The notes under the pieces were generated by a model. That model ran no database searches, was not told the origin of the DNA, and was given only the letters and a program-made list of their open reading frames with translations. DNA of 64,000 nt from NCBI RefSeq assembly GCF_900188335.1, contig NZ_FZOY01000001.1, positions 124,001-188,000 of the forward strand. Reading direction: 5' to 3'. Source of the DNA: Tropicimonas sediminicola. GTDB lineage: Bacteria > Pseudomonadota > Alphaproteobacteria > Rhodobacterales > Rhodobacteraceae. Shown here piece by piece: positions 44,063-52,878 of the stretch. Made by a program: the position numbers and the translations under genes. Each line of letters begins with the position of its first letter. The first letter of the stretch is position 1.

Positions 44063-46576
44063 TCAGGCTTCGCCGACGTCGTCCATCAGCAGAGTGTCCG
44101 GATCGATCCCGCGTTTCTCGGCGCTGGCGCGCACCGCCTCCCGCAGAGCGGCGCTCCGGTTGAGCAGGCGGCGGAAGCGTGCCTCGTCCAGCACGAGCAG
44201 GGTCGAGGGCGCGATGGCCCGCACATCGGCGCGATGCGCCTTGCGCATGAGGATCGACATCTGGCCGAACATCTCGCCGCGTCCGAGCCGCCACGTCTGG
44301 CCCGCCATCTCCAGTTCCACCGCGCCGGAGGCGATGAAATAGACGCTCTTCGCCGGTGTGGCCTTGCGGAACAGGACCTCTCCGGCGTTGACGTAGCGCG
44401 TCTTGAGCGCACGGCCGAGACGCTTGAGCGTGGATTCCTTGAGATCGGTGAAGAGCGGGAACTGCCGCACAAGCTCGATCCTCTGCAGCGCGATGTCGAG
44501 CCGCGGGCGCTCCTCCGCCGCGGCGCGGCGGGTGGCGACGTCCTGCATCAGGGCAGTATAGACCTCGGCCCCGATCAGCCCGTCCTCCCGCATGGCGGCG
44601 TATTCGCGTTCCTCGAGCCGCAGCGCCGTGCGGCGGATGAAGCGGCGTTCCAGTTCTTCGGCGTAGCCGGGATATTGCAGGCGCAGCCCTTCCAGCGCCG
44701 TCTCCACCGCCTCGATCCGGCGCGCCAGCAACTCGCGAAGCAGGTCGGCAACCCGGCGCCCGTGGATCCGGCGGATGCGGCCCTCGATGAAGGTGCCGAG
44801 ATCGCGCAGGATCAGGCGCTGAGACAGCAGCAGTTCGAACCGGTCTGCCGTCATCCGCGCGAGCGGGCCGGACAGACCGAGGCGGCTGTGCAGGATGACC
44901 GCGGCCCGGAACACCGTGCCATAGGCGACGCTCTTGCGCGCGGCGCGCTGGTAGCCACTCCGGCCGCCGCTGTGCGCGCCCTCGATCAGCTGGTCGGCAT
45001 TCGCCAGCACCTGCTCGGCCATCCGTGCCGAGATCGTACGTTCCCGCATGCGGGCGAGGATCGTGTCCCGCTCGTGGCCGGCCAGCGCGATCAGCCCCAG
45101 GGTGATGCGGTCGCGGTCCAGGATGTCGGCGCTTTCCTCCGCCGTCTTGACCGCCGCGTCCAGCCGTTCGCCGAAGCGGATGGCCTCGGAGCGCACGATG
45201 TCGTGGGCGAGGTCGTAGTTCTCGGTGCTGCGCGCCACGTCCTCGCGCACCGTCTGCAGCGCCACGGCGACCACCTGCCGCGACAGCGCCTCGTCGATCG
45301 GCGACAGTCGGTCCAGTCCGAGCCAGCCGATCACCGCGCGCAGCGTGGTGCCCTGCACGATCAGCGTGAAGAGCGTGAAGCCGGTTGCCAGGATGCCGAC
45401 CAGTCGCTTGATCTCGACCGGGACAAGGATGCTTTCGGTCACGGCCAGCGCCAGGGCGAGCGTCACCGCGCCCCGGAGCCCGCCCCACAGGATCGCGACC
45501 CGGTATGGGCGTTCGACCGGGGGCGAGGCGCGCAGCAGGGTCAGCAGCGGCAGCAACCCGAAAAGGATCACCGCCCGTGCTGCAATGGCGGCGACGATCA
45601 CCACGCCCACCAGCACGAAATCGGCCGCCCGGACCTCTTCCAGCAGGCGCGGGATGAGCAGGGCGGCGAGGATAAAGATCAGCGCCCCCGCCCAATGGGC
45701 CAGCACCGCCCAGAGCTCGCGCAGGTTGGTCCAGGATTGCGGGGGCAGGCGGCCGGGGCCGGTCAGGTTGAGCGTCAGGCCCGCCGCGACCACCGCGATC
45801 ACGCCCGAGGCGCCGACGATCTGTTCGGCGCCTATATAGGCCAGGTAGGGCAGGGCGACGGAGAGCGAGATCTGCGCCAGCTCGTGACGGCCGAACAGCG
45901 ACATCAGCCAGACGGCAAAGCGCGCCGCGACCCAGCCGGTGACGGCGCCGCCCACGATCAGCATCGGAAACTGGGCGAGCGCATCGCCGAGATCCGGATC
46001 CGGCATCCCGAGCATCACGAAGCCCATGAACAGGCCGAACAGCGCGATCGCGGCGGCGTCGTTCAGCAGGCTTTCGCCCTCGATGATCCGAGCCAGCCGG
46101 CGGGGGGCGGAGAGCGACCGGAAGATCGAGACGACCGCCGACGGGTCCGTGGTGGAGACGATGGAGCCGATCAGCAGGCAGGCCGCCAGCGGGATCGTGC
46201 TGGTCCAGGAGAGCGCATAGCCGACCCCCAGCGTCGCCACGACGACAGCGACCACCGCCAGCACGAGGATCGGCACCCAGTCGTCGACCATCCGGCGGAT
46301 GTCCATCTCGATGGTCGCCTGAAAGATCAGCGTCGGCAGGAACACGTAGAGGAACACGTTGGACCGGATCGGCAGCCCGAGGATCGCCTCGGCGACCGGG
46401 TTCAGCGCATCGGTCAGCTCGGTGCGTAGGAAGAACGTCGCGCCGGCACCGATCAGGACCCCGAGCACAGCCAGGATCACGCTATAGGGCAGCCGCAACC
46501 GCGCCGCGAGCGGCTCGGCCGCGCCGATGACGAAGAAGAGCGACGCGATGACGGTGGTGACCAGAACGATATCCAT
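44063..46576 (-). CDS. CPA1-family Na+/H+ antiporter with C-terminal cyclic-nucleotide-binding domain
   Basis: An 837-residue protein. Residues 1-410 are a CPA1 antiporter with about 12 membrane segments, including STTDPSAVVSIF and EGESLLNDAAAI, which carry the conserved ion-binding Asp. A long cytoplasmic helical region follows (about 420-680), then a cyclic-nucleotide-binding-like domain near residues 690-815 (GEVLFRKATPAKSVYFI, GEMFGQMSILMR). This arrangement resembles SOS1 and sperm-type NHE. Ion exchange of Na+ or K+ for protons is expected, with possible nucleotide control. Confidence 0.88.
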   Translation of the reverse strand: MDIVLVTTVIASLFFVIGAAEPLAARLRLPYSVILAVLGVLIGAGATFFLRTELTDALNPVAEAILGLPIRSNVFLYVFLPTLIFQATIEMDIRRMVDDWVPILVLAVVAVVVATLGVGYALSWTSTIPLAACLLIGSIVSTTDPSAVVSIFRSLSAPRRLARIIEGESLLNDAAAIALFGLFMGFVMLGMPDPDLGDALAQFPMLIVGGAVTGWVAARFAVWLMSLFGRHELAQISLSVALPYLAYIGAEQIVGASGVIAVVAAGLTLNLTGPGRLPPQSWTNLRELWAVLAHWAGALIFILAALLIPRLLEEVRAADFVLVGVVIVAAIAARAVILFGLLPLLTLLRASPPVERPYRVAILWGGLRGAVTLALALAVTESILVPVEIKRLVGILATGFTLFTLIVQGTTLRAVIGWLGLDRLSPIDEALSRQVVAVALQTVREDVARSTENYDLAHDIVRSEAIRFGERLDAAVKTAEESADILDRDRITLGLIALAGHERDTILARMRERTISARMAEQVLANADQLIEGAHSGGRSGYQRAARKSVAYGTVFRAAVILHSRLGLSGPLARMTADRFELLLSQRLILRDLGTFIEGRIRRIHGRRVADLLRELLARRIEAVETALEGLRLQYPGYAEELERRFIRRTALRLEEREYAAMREDGLIGAEVYTALMQDVATRRAAAEERPRLDIALQRIELVRQFPLFTDLKESTLKRLGRALKTRYVNAGEVLFRKATPAKSVYFIASGAVELEMAGQTWRLGRGEMFGQMSILMRKAHRADVRAIAPSTLLVLDEARFRRLLNRSAALREAVRASAEKRGIDPDTLLMDDVGEA

Positions 46577-46697
46577 TTGGACGACCTAACCGGATTTGAT
46601 GGCCAGCGGAATCGGCATCTCTTCCCTCACGGCCCCGACATGAGCGGCTTTCCGCACCTTGGGCACGAGCCGGCCACCGGGCACGTCCTGACGAGCG

Positions 46698-47903
46698 TCA
46701 GCCGGGCTGCGTGACCTTCCCGGCGACGAAGGGCCGGTTCCGGACCGCCAGCCAGAGGACCGCGCAGATCGTCCCGATCACTGCGAACAGCATTCCGAGC
46801 GTCTGGATCAGGTCGTCGGAATGGGCGGCGACGATCTGGACCCCGGCCGCGCCGAGCATCATCGTGACGAAGTGGATCAGAGCGGCCGCCGATCCGGTGT
46901 CCCGCTGCTGCTGTTCGAGCATCAGGTTCGCGCCGGGCACCCGCAACAGGATCACCGCGACGGTCGAGATCGCCGCCGCCCCGGCGAACAGGAAGGGCGA
47001 GAGGGGGCCGATCAGGGCGATCATCGTCCCGCCGAGCACCACAACCGAAAAGGCTGCGAGGATCAGGGTCTGAACCGGCACTGTCCGCGACAGCCGCATG
47101 TAAAGCGTCGGACCGGCTAGCGCGCAGGCGGCATTGAAGGCGAAGATCAGGCTGAAGGCCTGCTCCGACATCCCGAAATTACCGATGTAGACATAGGCGG
47201 CGCTGCCGATGAAGGACATCAGGCACATCGGCGCGAGGCCGAAGATCAGTAGCAGGCAGGCGAAGCGCGGGTTGCGCATCACCGTGCCCAGCCGCGCCCA
47301 GGACGTCAGCATGGAGCCATCGTATCTCTCCTCCAGCGTCTCCCGGAACAGCGTCACCAGCACCGCCGCGCAGCCGCCGAACAGTGCCAGCACCACGAAC
47401 ATCGCCTGCCAGGAGGCGATCCTGAGCAGGAAAGCCCCGAGCACAGGCGCGATCATCGGGGCGATGATCACCAGCGACATCACTGTTGCCATGATCCGTT
47501 CCCGCTCCCGGCCGTCGTAGAGATCCTTGACGATGGACGTCTGCACCACCGTCACCGCGCCGCCGCCGATCCCCTGCAAGGCCCGGAAGGCGATCAGGCC
47601 CTCGATGCCGGTCGAGAGCACGCAGCCAAGGCAGGCCAGGATATAGAGCGCGAGCCCGATCAGCAGGATCGGCTTGCGGCCGTATTTCTCGCTCAGAGGC
47701 CCCCAGAACAGCATCCCGCAGGCATAGGCGACCATGTAGGCGCCCAGCGTCAGGTTGACGGTGCCGCGGCTGGTCTGGAAGGCCTCCACAAGCTGCGGCA
47801 GGGCCGGCAGGTAGAGGTCCATCGTCATGGGCGGAAAAGCCGCGAGGATGATCAGGAGAAACAATATTCCCCTGCGGCCCAGCAGCGGCTGCTCGGTTTT
47901 CAT
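46698..47903 (-). CDS. Bcr/CflA-type MFS efflux transporter
   Basis: A 401-residue major facilitator with 12 hydrophobic segments. The motif GPLSEKYGRKPILLIG (after helix 2) is the MFS A-motif, and the ALQGIGGGAVTVVQTSIVKDLYDG element is typical of the Bcr/CflA drug-export group. Export of a drug, dye or metabolite is likely. It follows the membrane reductase gene on the same strand with 29 bases between them, so it may belong to the redox module's transcript. Confidence 0.88.
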   Translation of the reverse strand: MKTEQPLLGRRGILFLLIILAAFPPMTMDLYLPALPQLVEAFQTSRGTVNLTLGAYMVAYACGMLFWGPLSEKYGRKPILLIGLALYILACLGCVLSTGIEGLIAFRALQGIGGGAVTVVQTSIVKDLYDGRERERIMATVMSLVIIAPMIAPVLGAFLLRIASWQAMFVVLALFGGCAAVLVTLFRETLEERYDGSMLTSWARLGTVMRNPRFACLLLIFGLAPMCLMSFIGSAAYVYIGNFGMSEQAFSLIFAFNAACALAGPTLYMRLSRTVPVQTLILAAFSVVVLGGTMIALIGPLSPFLFAGAAAISTVAVILLRVPGANLMLEQQQRDTGSAAALIHFVTMMLGAAGVQIVAAHSDDLIQTLGMLFAVIGTICAVLWLAVRNRPFVAGKVTQPG

Positions 47904-47932
47904 GATCTGTGTCTCCTGAACGGCAATGCCGC

Positions 47933-49288
47933 CTAGAACGCCAGTTGCTCGAAACGGATATGCCGACGGGGCACGCCGAGCGATTTCAGTGTGCGGACGA
48001 CAAGGCGGGTCATCTGGGGCGGGCCACAGACGTAGAAGGCGGCCTTGGCGATCTGGTCGGCGTCGAGTTTGCGGGAAAGGACCATCCGGTCGATGAGGCC
48101 GCGCTCGGCGCCGTCGCCGGCGTTCTCGAGCACCAGCGTCGCCTTGAAGTCGGCCATCTGCGCCTCGGCGGCGGCGATCTCGTCCCGCGCCACCACGTCT
48201 TCGGGATTGCGGCTGCCGTAGATCAGCCGGACCCGCCGCGTGCAGCCCTGGTCCCGCAGCGCGCGGAGCAGGCCGAGGATCGGGCCGATCCCGACGCCGC
48301 CGGCGATCAGCACGATGTCCTGCGACGCGGCAATCTCCAGCGTGAAATCACCGAAGGGCCCGTCGAGATAGACCCTCTGCCCGGGTGCGAGTCCGGCCAG
48401 GTCCGAGGTGTAGTCGCCGAGATTGCGGACCACGAAGGAAAGCCGCGGCAGGTCCCGTGGGGTGGAAGCGATGGAGAACGGGTGCTCCGTCAGGTTGCCC
48501 GCATGGCCGCTGGTGTTGATCCAGGCGAACTGGCCTGCCCTGAAATCGAACGGAAAATCGCCGTCCTTCTCGATGGTGAGCAGCGTGTCCCGGGCGCTGG
48601 CCCGCTCGACGGCGGCCACGCGGAAAGGGCGGCGCGCGCGCCGGTAGGGGTGCCACAGGTAGGTGTCGAGCAGCGAGGCGACGGCCGCGGCGCAGAGCGC
48701 AATCCACATCGCGTCGAACCAGTGGTTGTAGACGCCGTGGCGACCGTTGGTGATTGCGTGCAGTGTGGCGAGCACGGCCACGACGGCAAATCCGACACCG
48801 TGCGACAACCGCCACGCTTCGTAGCTCATCGGCAGGCGGTCCTTGAAGACCGACGTCAGTACCAGCACCGCCATCAACGCCATGGCATAGACGCCCGTGG
48901 CGGTCTCGGGCGCGGTGAAGGTCAGCCAGATGTCCGAGGCCGCAAGCTGCGGCGCCACGATGAAGCGGGGCAGCACGATCAGGAACGGGTGCAGGACGAA
49001 CAGCGCCGCGATCCATTGTCCGGCCTTGCGGTGCAGCAGCATGGACTGGTCCAGCCCCGCGCGGCGCACGAACCAGCCGATCCGGCCCGCCAGCACGAAT
49101 TGCAGCAACATGGCCGCCAGCCCCGCGACGGAGAGCGCGGTGACAAGCTCGGTGTAGACGTTGCGGATCTCCAGACCCTGGCTGAGCGCGAGGCCGTAGG
49201 GCAGCAGCACCAGCGCAGCGAGCCACACCAGCAGGCGGGGGAGGGTGACGGCGCCGGAGCGGGGCGTGGTGTTGGAAATGTCAGTCAT
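47933..49288 (-). CDS. Membrane ferric-reductase-like flavocytochrome with ferredoxin-reductase domain
   Basis: A 451-residue protein. The first 200 residues have about six membrane segments and four His that could ligate two haems: His86 (LHRKAG), His100 (LHPFL), His163 (SHGVG) and His177 (LHAIT). A ferredoxin:NADP-reductase-like part follows: HPFSIAS (269-275) for FAD, GGVGIGP (330-336) and CGPP (421-424) for NAD(P). It would move electrons from cytoplasmic NAD(P)H across the membrane. Neighbours are the dicluster ferredoxin and a Tat flavoprotein. Confidence 0.85.
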   Translation of the reverse strand: MTDISNTTPRSGAVTLPRLLVWLAALVLLPYGLALSQGLEIRNVYTELVTALSVAGLAAMLLQFVLAGRIGWFVRRAGLDQSMLLHRKAGQWIAALFVLHPFLIVLPRFIVAPQLAASDIWLTFTAPETATGVYAMALMAVLVLTSVFKDRLPMSYEAWRLSHGVGFAVVAVLATLHAITNGRHGVYNHWFDAMWIALCAAAVASLLDTYLWHPYRRARRPFRVAAVERASARDTLLTIEKDGDFPFDFRAGQFAWINTSGHAGNLTEHPFSIASTPRDLPRLSFVVRNLGDYTSDLAGLAPGQRVYLDGPFGDFTLEIAASQDIVLIAGGVGIGPILGLLRALRDQGCTRRVRLIYGSRNPEDVVARDEIAAAEAQMADFKATLVLENAGDGAERGLIDRMVLSRKLDADQIAKAAFYVCGPPQMTRLVVRTLKSLGVPRRHIRFEQLAF

Positions 49289-49302
49289 GCCGATATGCTC
49301 CC

Positions 49303-49518
49303 TCAGGCCCAGGAAACCAGGGGCAGGATGGATTTGTCGGGTGTGAGCGTGATGGCGTCCACCGGGCAGGCGAGCCGGCAGAGGTGGCAGATCTGGCAGG
49401 CCTCCTGGTGCGCGATGAAAGCCAGGCCCGTGTCCGGGTCCATCCGGAGCACGTCGGTCGGGCAGGCCTTCACGCAGTTCTCGCACCCGGTGCAGCCGTG
49501 TATACGTTCGATTGGCAT
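49303..49518 (-). CDS. Small 2[4Fe-4S] ferredoxin
   Basis: A 71-residue dicluster ferredoxin. The first cluster uses Cys9, 12, 15 and 19 (CTGCENCVKACP) and the second Cys41, 44, 47 and 51 (CQICHLCRLACP). No signal peptide is present. It lies 14 bases after the Tat flavoprotein and 14 before the reductase, all on the same strand, so it is very probably their electron carrier. It may stay in the cytoplasm or be carried out with the flavoprotein. Confidence 0.92.
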   Translation of the reverse strand: MPIERIHGCTGCENCVKACPTDVLRMDPDTGLAFIAHQEACQICHLCRLACPVDAITLTPDKSILPLVSWA

Positions 49519-49532
49519 CTCTGGTGTCTCCC

Positions 49533-51398
49533 TCAGCCGGCCTGACCCGTGGCGCGGAATGCGTCCTCGCCGGGATAGGATCGGGGATAGGTGTCGCGGT
49601 AGCTGGCGGAGGCGTCGGGTTTCCACGCTTCGGGCAGCATGTGCTTGGACATCCGCATCGCCCCGTCCGTGCCCCTGCGCATCAGCACCCAGCAATGCCA
49701 GTCGTCGTCGTTGCGGGCCGGGTAGTCCTCGCGGAAGTGCGTGCCGCGGCTTTCGGTGCGGAAGAGGCCCGCGCGCAGCTTCATCTCGGCATTGAGCAGC
49801 ATGTTGGCCGTCTCGTGCGCCAGCCGAAGCTCGTGCCCGGAGCTTGCGATCAGGTTCGGCACGATGTGCTTGCGCAGGTACTCGATAGACGACAGTGCGC
49901 CCGCCAGGCGGCGTTCCTCCTTGATGTAGAGGATGTGGAAGGGCGTCATCGTGCCCTGCAGCACCTGCGTCACCCAGTCGGGCGAATAGCCCTGCTGGCG
50001 CTCGCGCGGCGCCCACATGGCGGCGATCTTGGTGTCGATTTCCGATTGCGGAACCTCGGAGGTCGACGTCGCGGCCACGGCCTCGCTGGCGAAGCGGGCC
50101 GCGCGCCGTCCCTGGATGGCGGAGCCGTAGGAGGAGAAACCTCGCCCCGGATAGGACGCGCCGCAGAGCATCGAGCCAAGTGCGTCGCCCGCGGCGTAGA
50201 GCCCTTCGACCCCGTCGGCCTTGCAGGTGTAGTCCGCGCAGAAGACCCCTTCGGACTTGTGCACGCCCATGCCGGCGGTGGCGCCGCCCACCTGGTAGCC
50301 CTTGTTCGGGCCGTCCCCCGGCGGCGGACCTTCGGGCGGCAGGCCGAAGTCGAGGGTCAGCCCCTCCCGCGCCAGGAACCCCTTGCCCTTGTAGGCGAGG
50401 TTCTTTTCGGCTGCGGCGGCCATCGCGGCCATGTCCGGGGGCATCTCGGTGCCGCCACCGGGAGCGCCGCCGCCGCGCGCGACGCCGCTTGCGGAAGCCC
50501 GGAGCGCCGCGTCGATGGTCAGGCCGCCGGTCGCGCGGTCCGGCGCGCCGACCATGATGAATGCGCCGGTCACCTCCTGCGCCCAGTTCCAGTTCTGGTA
50601 GGAGGCGGCCGAATGGTTCGAGAAAGTGCCGTGGGTGTCGTGGAACTCCTTGCCGGTGATCGCGGCGCCGGCCTCGTAGGCCATCGCGTCGCCGTCGAAG
50701 GTCTGGCCCCAGTTGGGGAAACCCGGACTCTTGTAAGCGCCGGCGCCGGTGCAGAGGATCGTGGCCTTTGCCGTCACCGTTATCGCGCGGCAGTCCTGCG
50801 AGGTGTCGTCGAAGGTGAAGCCCACCGCGCCGGCGACACGGCCGGCCGCATCCTTGAGCAGGCTTGTCACCATCACCCGCTCGACGATCTCGACGCCATT
50901 CTCCTCCAGAACCCGGCGGAACACCCTTGAGCGTTCGAAGGGCTTGCACCGGCTCGCGCCCCAGGCGTCGAGCGTGTCGAGGATCGAGAGCGACTCGTCC
51001 ATGAAGATGTCGAACCAGCCGCGGTCGTTGATCCATTCGCAATTGGTGGACATGTTCTCCATCCACTCTTCGCGGTCGTAGATCGCCGGGTCGAAGGGTC
51101 GGCTGTCGGAGGCCCAGGGCGAGAGGCCGGACCAGCCGACCGACCCCTTGTCGAGCATCAGGACGCGCTGGCCCTTCTGGCTGGCCTCGACGGCGGCGAA
51201 GGTGCCGGCAAATCCGCTGCCGATCACCAGCACGTCGGTGTCGTAGCTCTCCTTTACCGACTGGCCCATCGGACGGGCGCCGAGGTTGCGGATGACAGCG
51301 GGTGCGGCGAGGGCGGTGGCGCCGACCGCGCCGATGGTCAGCAGGTCGCGCCGCGAAAGGGTCGAAAAGGGCGTGCGCCCCGGGGGATTCCTGGTCAT
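49533..51398 (-). CDS. Tat-exported FAD oxidoreductase of the fumarate reductase/AprA superfamily
   Basis: A 621-residue flavoprotein. The N-terminus is a Tat signal, SRRDLLTIG, with hydrophobic core to about residue 35 and APA cleavage. FAD binding: GSGFAGTFAAVE (residues 60-71), and a second motif YAAGDALGSML near residue 415. The overall layout resembles succinate dehydrogenase/fumarate reductase flavoproteins and the AprA subunit of APS reductase, which is also about 620 residues and works with a dicluster partner. The substrate cannot be told. It is first in a cluster with the ferredoxin and membrane reductase. Confidence 0.85.
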   Translation of the reverse strand: MTRNPPGRTPFSTLSRRDLLTIGAVGATALAAPAVIRNLGARPMGQSVKESYDTDVLVIGSGFAGTFAAVEASQKGQRVLMLDKGSVGWSGLSPWASDSRPFDPAIYDREEWMENMSTNCEWINDRGWFDIFMDESLSILDTLDAWGASRCKPFERSRVFRRVLEENGVEIVERVMVTSLLKDAAGRVAGAVGFTFDDTSQDCRAITVTAKATILCTGAGAYKSPGFPNWGQTFDGDAMAYEAGAAITGKEFHDTHGTFSNHSAASYQNWNWAQEVTGAFIMVGAPDRATGGLTIDAALRASASGVARGGGAPGGGTEMPPDMAAMAAAAEKNLAYKGKGFLAREGLTLDFGLPPEGPPPGDGPNKGYQVGGATAGMGVHKSEGVFCADYTCKADGVEGLYAAGDALGSMLCGASYPGRGFSSYGSAIQGRRAARFASEAVAATSTSEVPQSEIDTKIAAMWAPRERQQGYSPDWVTQVLQGTMTPFHILYIKEERRLAGALSSIEYLRKHIVPNLIASSGHELRLAHETANMLLNAEMKLRAGLFRTESRGTHFREDYPARNDDDWHCWVLMRRGTDGAMRMSKHMLPEAWKPDASASYRDTYPRSYPGEDAFRATGQAG

Positions 51399-51602
51399 GT
51401 GGTGTTCCTTGGGCTGGGACACGGGCCGCATGGGGCCCGCCGCGCGTCGTGGCTCGCGGGAAGCTCAAGGATCAGATAGGGAACGCAGGGCCGCAGGTCG
51501 TGCGGCCCGCTGATCCCGAACCGTCTGCGGGCCCGGGGGAGCGTCCGAATACGGCGGCGGACCGGAAAGCGGTTTGGAGTCAGGGGGCTGGGGGCCGCTA
51601 AG

Positions 51603-52769
51603 TCAGGACTTCTGTTCGCGATACTGCGACGGCGTCATGCCGGTCAGGCGCTTGAATGCCGTGTTGAAGGTCGACTTGGAGTTGAACCCGCAGTCGTAGG
51701 CGATCTCCAGCAGCGTCCGGTCGGCGGCTTCGGGGGCTCGCAACGTCTGCTTCACCGTCTCGATCCGGTACTCATTGACGAAGAGGTAGAAGTTCTTGCC
51801 GTAGCGCTCGCTTATCACCTGCGTCAGGTGGTGGCGCGGCACGGCCATGCGCTTGGCGAGTTTCTCGATGGTCAGCTCGGCGTCCATATATGGTTGCCCG
51901 GCGCGCATGTAGGCGTCGAGCCGTCTGGCGATCGTCTCGGCGCGTTCCTCGGTCAGGCCGGAGCGGCTGTAGCGGGGGCTTGCGGGGTCCTCGGACGTGT
52001 CGGCGCGTGGCTCGGCCGGCTCCGGTGCGACGGTGGTGGGGCGGCGGCGGCTCCGCTTCTGGGTGTCCTCCGGAACGGAGGCCGCCTCGGGCTGGCGGTC
52101 GAACACCTGCGTCTGCCTCAGGCCGAAGAAGCTCAGCACGAGGATAAGCGCGACCAGCGTGGCGATGTGGACGTCGAGCAGGGCGGGCAGCGACAGCGCC
52201 GAGCCGAGGAAGAGCAGCAGGAACACGCAGAACACGCCGAGCGTGATCCAGTAGAGCCAGACCAGCGTGATCCGGCTCGACAGTTCGGAGAAGTGATCGA
52301 CGACCTCTCTCCCGTGCTGGCGGAGGCGTCGGACGACCGCGCCGGTATAGACCAGGAGCAGCAGAAGGTTCACCGCACCGATGCTGCGCACCGTTGTGCC
52401 GAAGGCCGCGGCGTCCGGGTTCGGCATCGCGGGTTTCCAGCCGAACAGCAACTGCACCGCGCTCACTGCGGCAAACGGCAGGAAATGCAGGAGATGGCCG
52501 CGCCTGATCCGCCCGACATCGCCGGTGAGCGTTTCGACATAGAGCCACAGGAACGGCCCGTAGGTGAGCGGGTAGATCAGGTTGGACGTCAGCAGCGGGA
52601 TCGAGACGCCCTCGAGCCGCTGGGCCGCGATCCCGGACAGCAGCGGCAGCGCCATGAAAACCATCCAGAGGGCGAGAACCGTGTCGTTCAGCGTCCGCTC
52701 GCGCTTGGTGGCGAGGAAGATCGCGGTGAAGGACGCGTGGACGGCCCCGATGTAGATGAGTTCTTCCAT
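51603..52769 (-). CDS. Membrane-anchored AraC-family regulator
   Basis: A 388-residue protein. Residues 1-220 hold about seven hydrophobic segments; a charged, Arg/Pro-rich linker follows; residues about 285-388 are a double helix-turn-helix AraC DNA-binding domain with LLEIAYDCGFNSKSTFNTAFKRLTGMTPSQYR. The start at 52769 gives MEELIYIGAV, the usual beginning of this integral-membrane AraC group. It lies 204 bases upstream of the flavoprotein gene on the same strand and probably controls it. Confidence 0.88.
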   Translation of the reverse strand: MEELIYIGAVHASFTAIFLATKRERTLNDTVLALWMVFMALPLLSGIAAQRLEGVSIPLLTSNLIYPLTYGPFLWLYVETLTGDVGRIRRGHLLHFLPFAAVSAVQLLFGWKPAMPNPDAAAFGTTVRSIGAVNLLLLLVYTGAVVRRLRQHGREVVDHFSELSSRITLVWLYWITLGVFCVFLLLFLGSALSLPALLDVHIATLVALILVLSFFGLRQTQVFDRQPEAASVPEDTQKRSRRRPTTVAPEPAEPRADTSEDPASPRYSRSGLTEERAETIARRLDAYMRAGQPYMDAELTIEKLAKRMAVPRHHLTQVISERYGKNFYLFVNEYRIETVKQTLRAPEAADRTLLEIAYDCGFNSKSTFNTAFKRLTGMTPSQYREQKS

Positions 52770-52878
52770 CCTGTTCAGCCGCCGGCTTGAAGGGTAACGC
52801 GGCCGGTGATCCCACAGATCCCCCCGTGCCGCAATCGCCATTCCCCTTCACCCGTGCGTCCCGACCGCCCCGGGCGCG

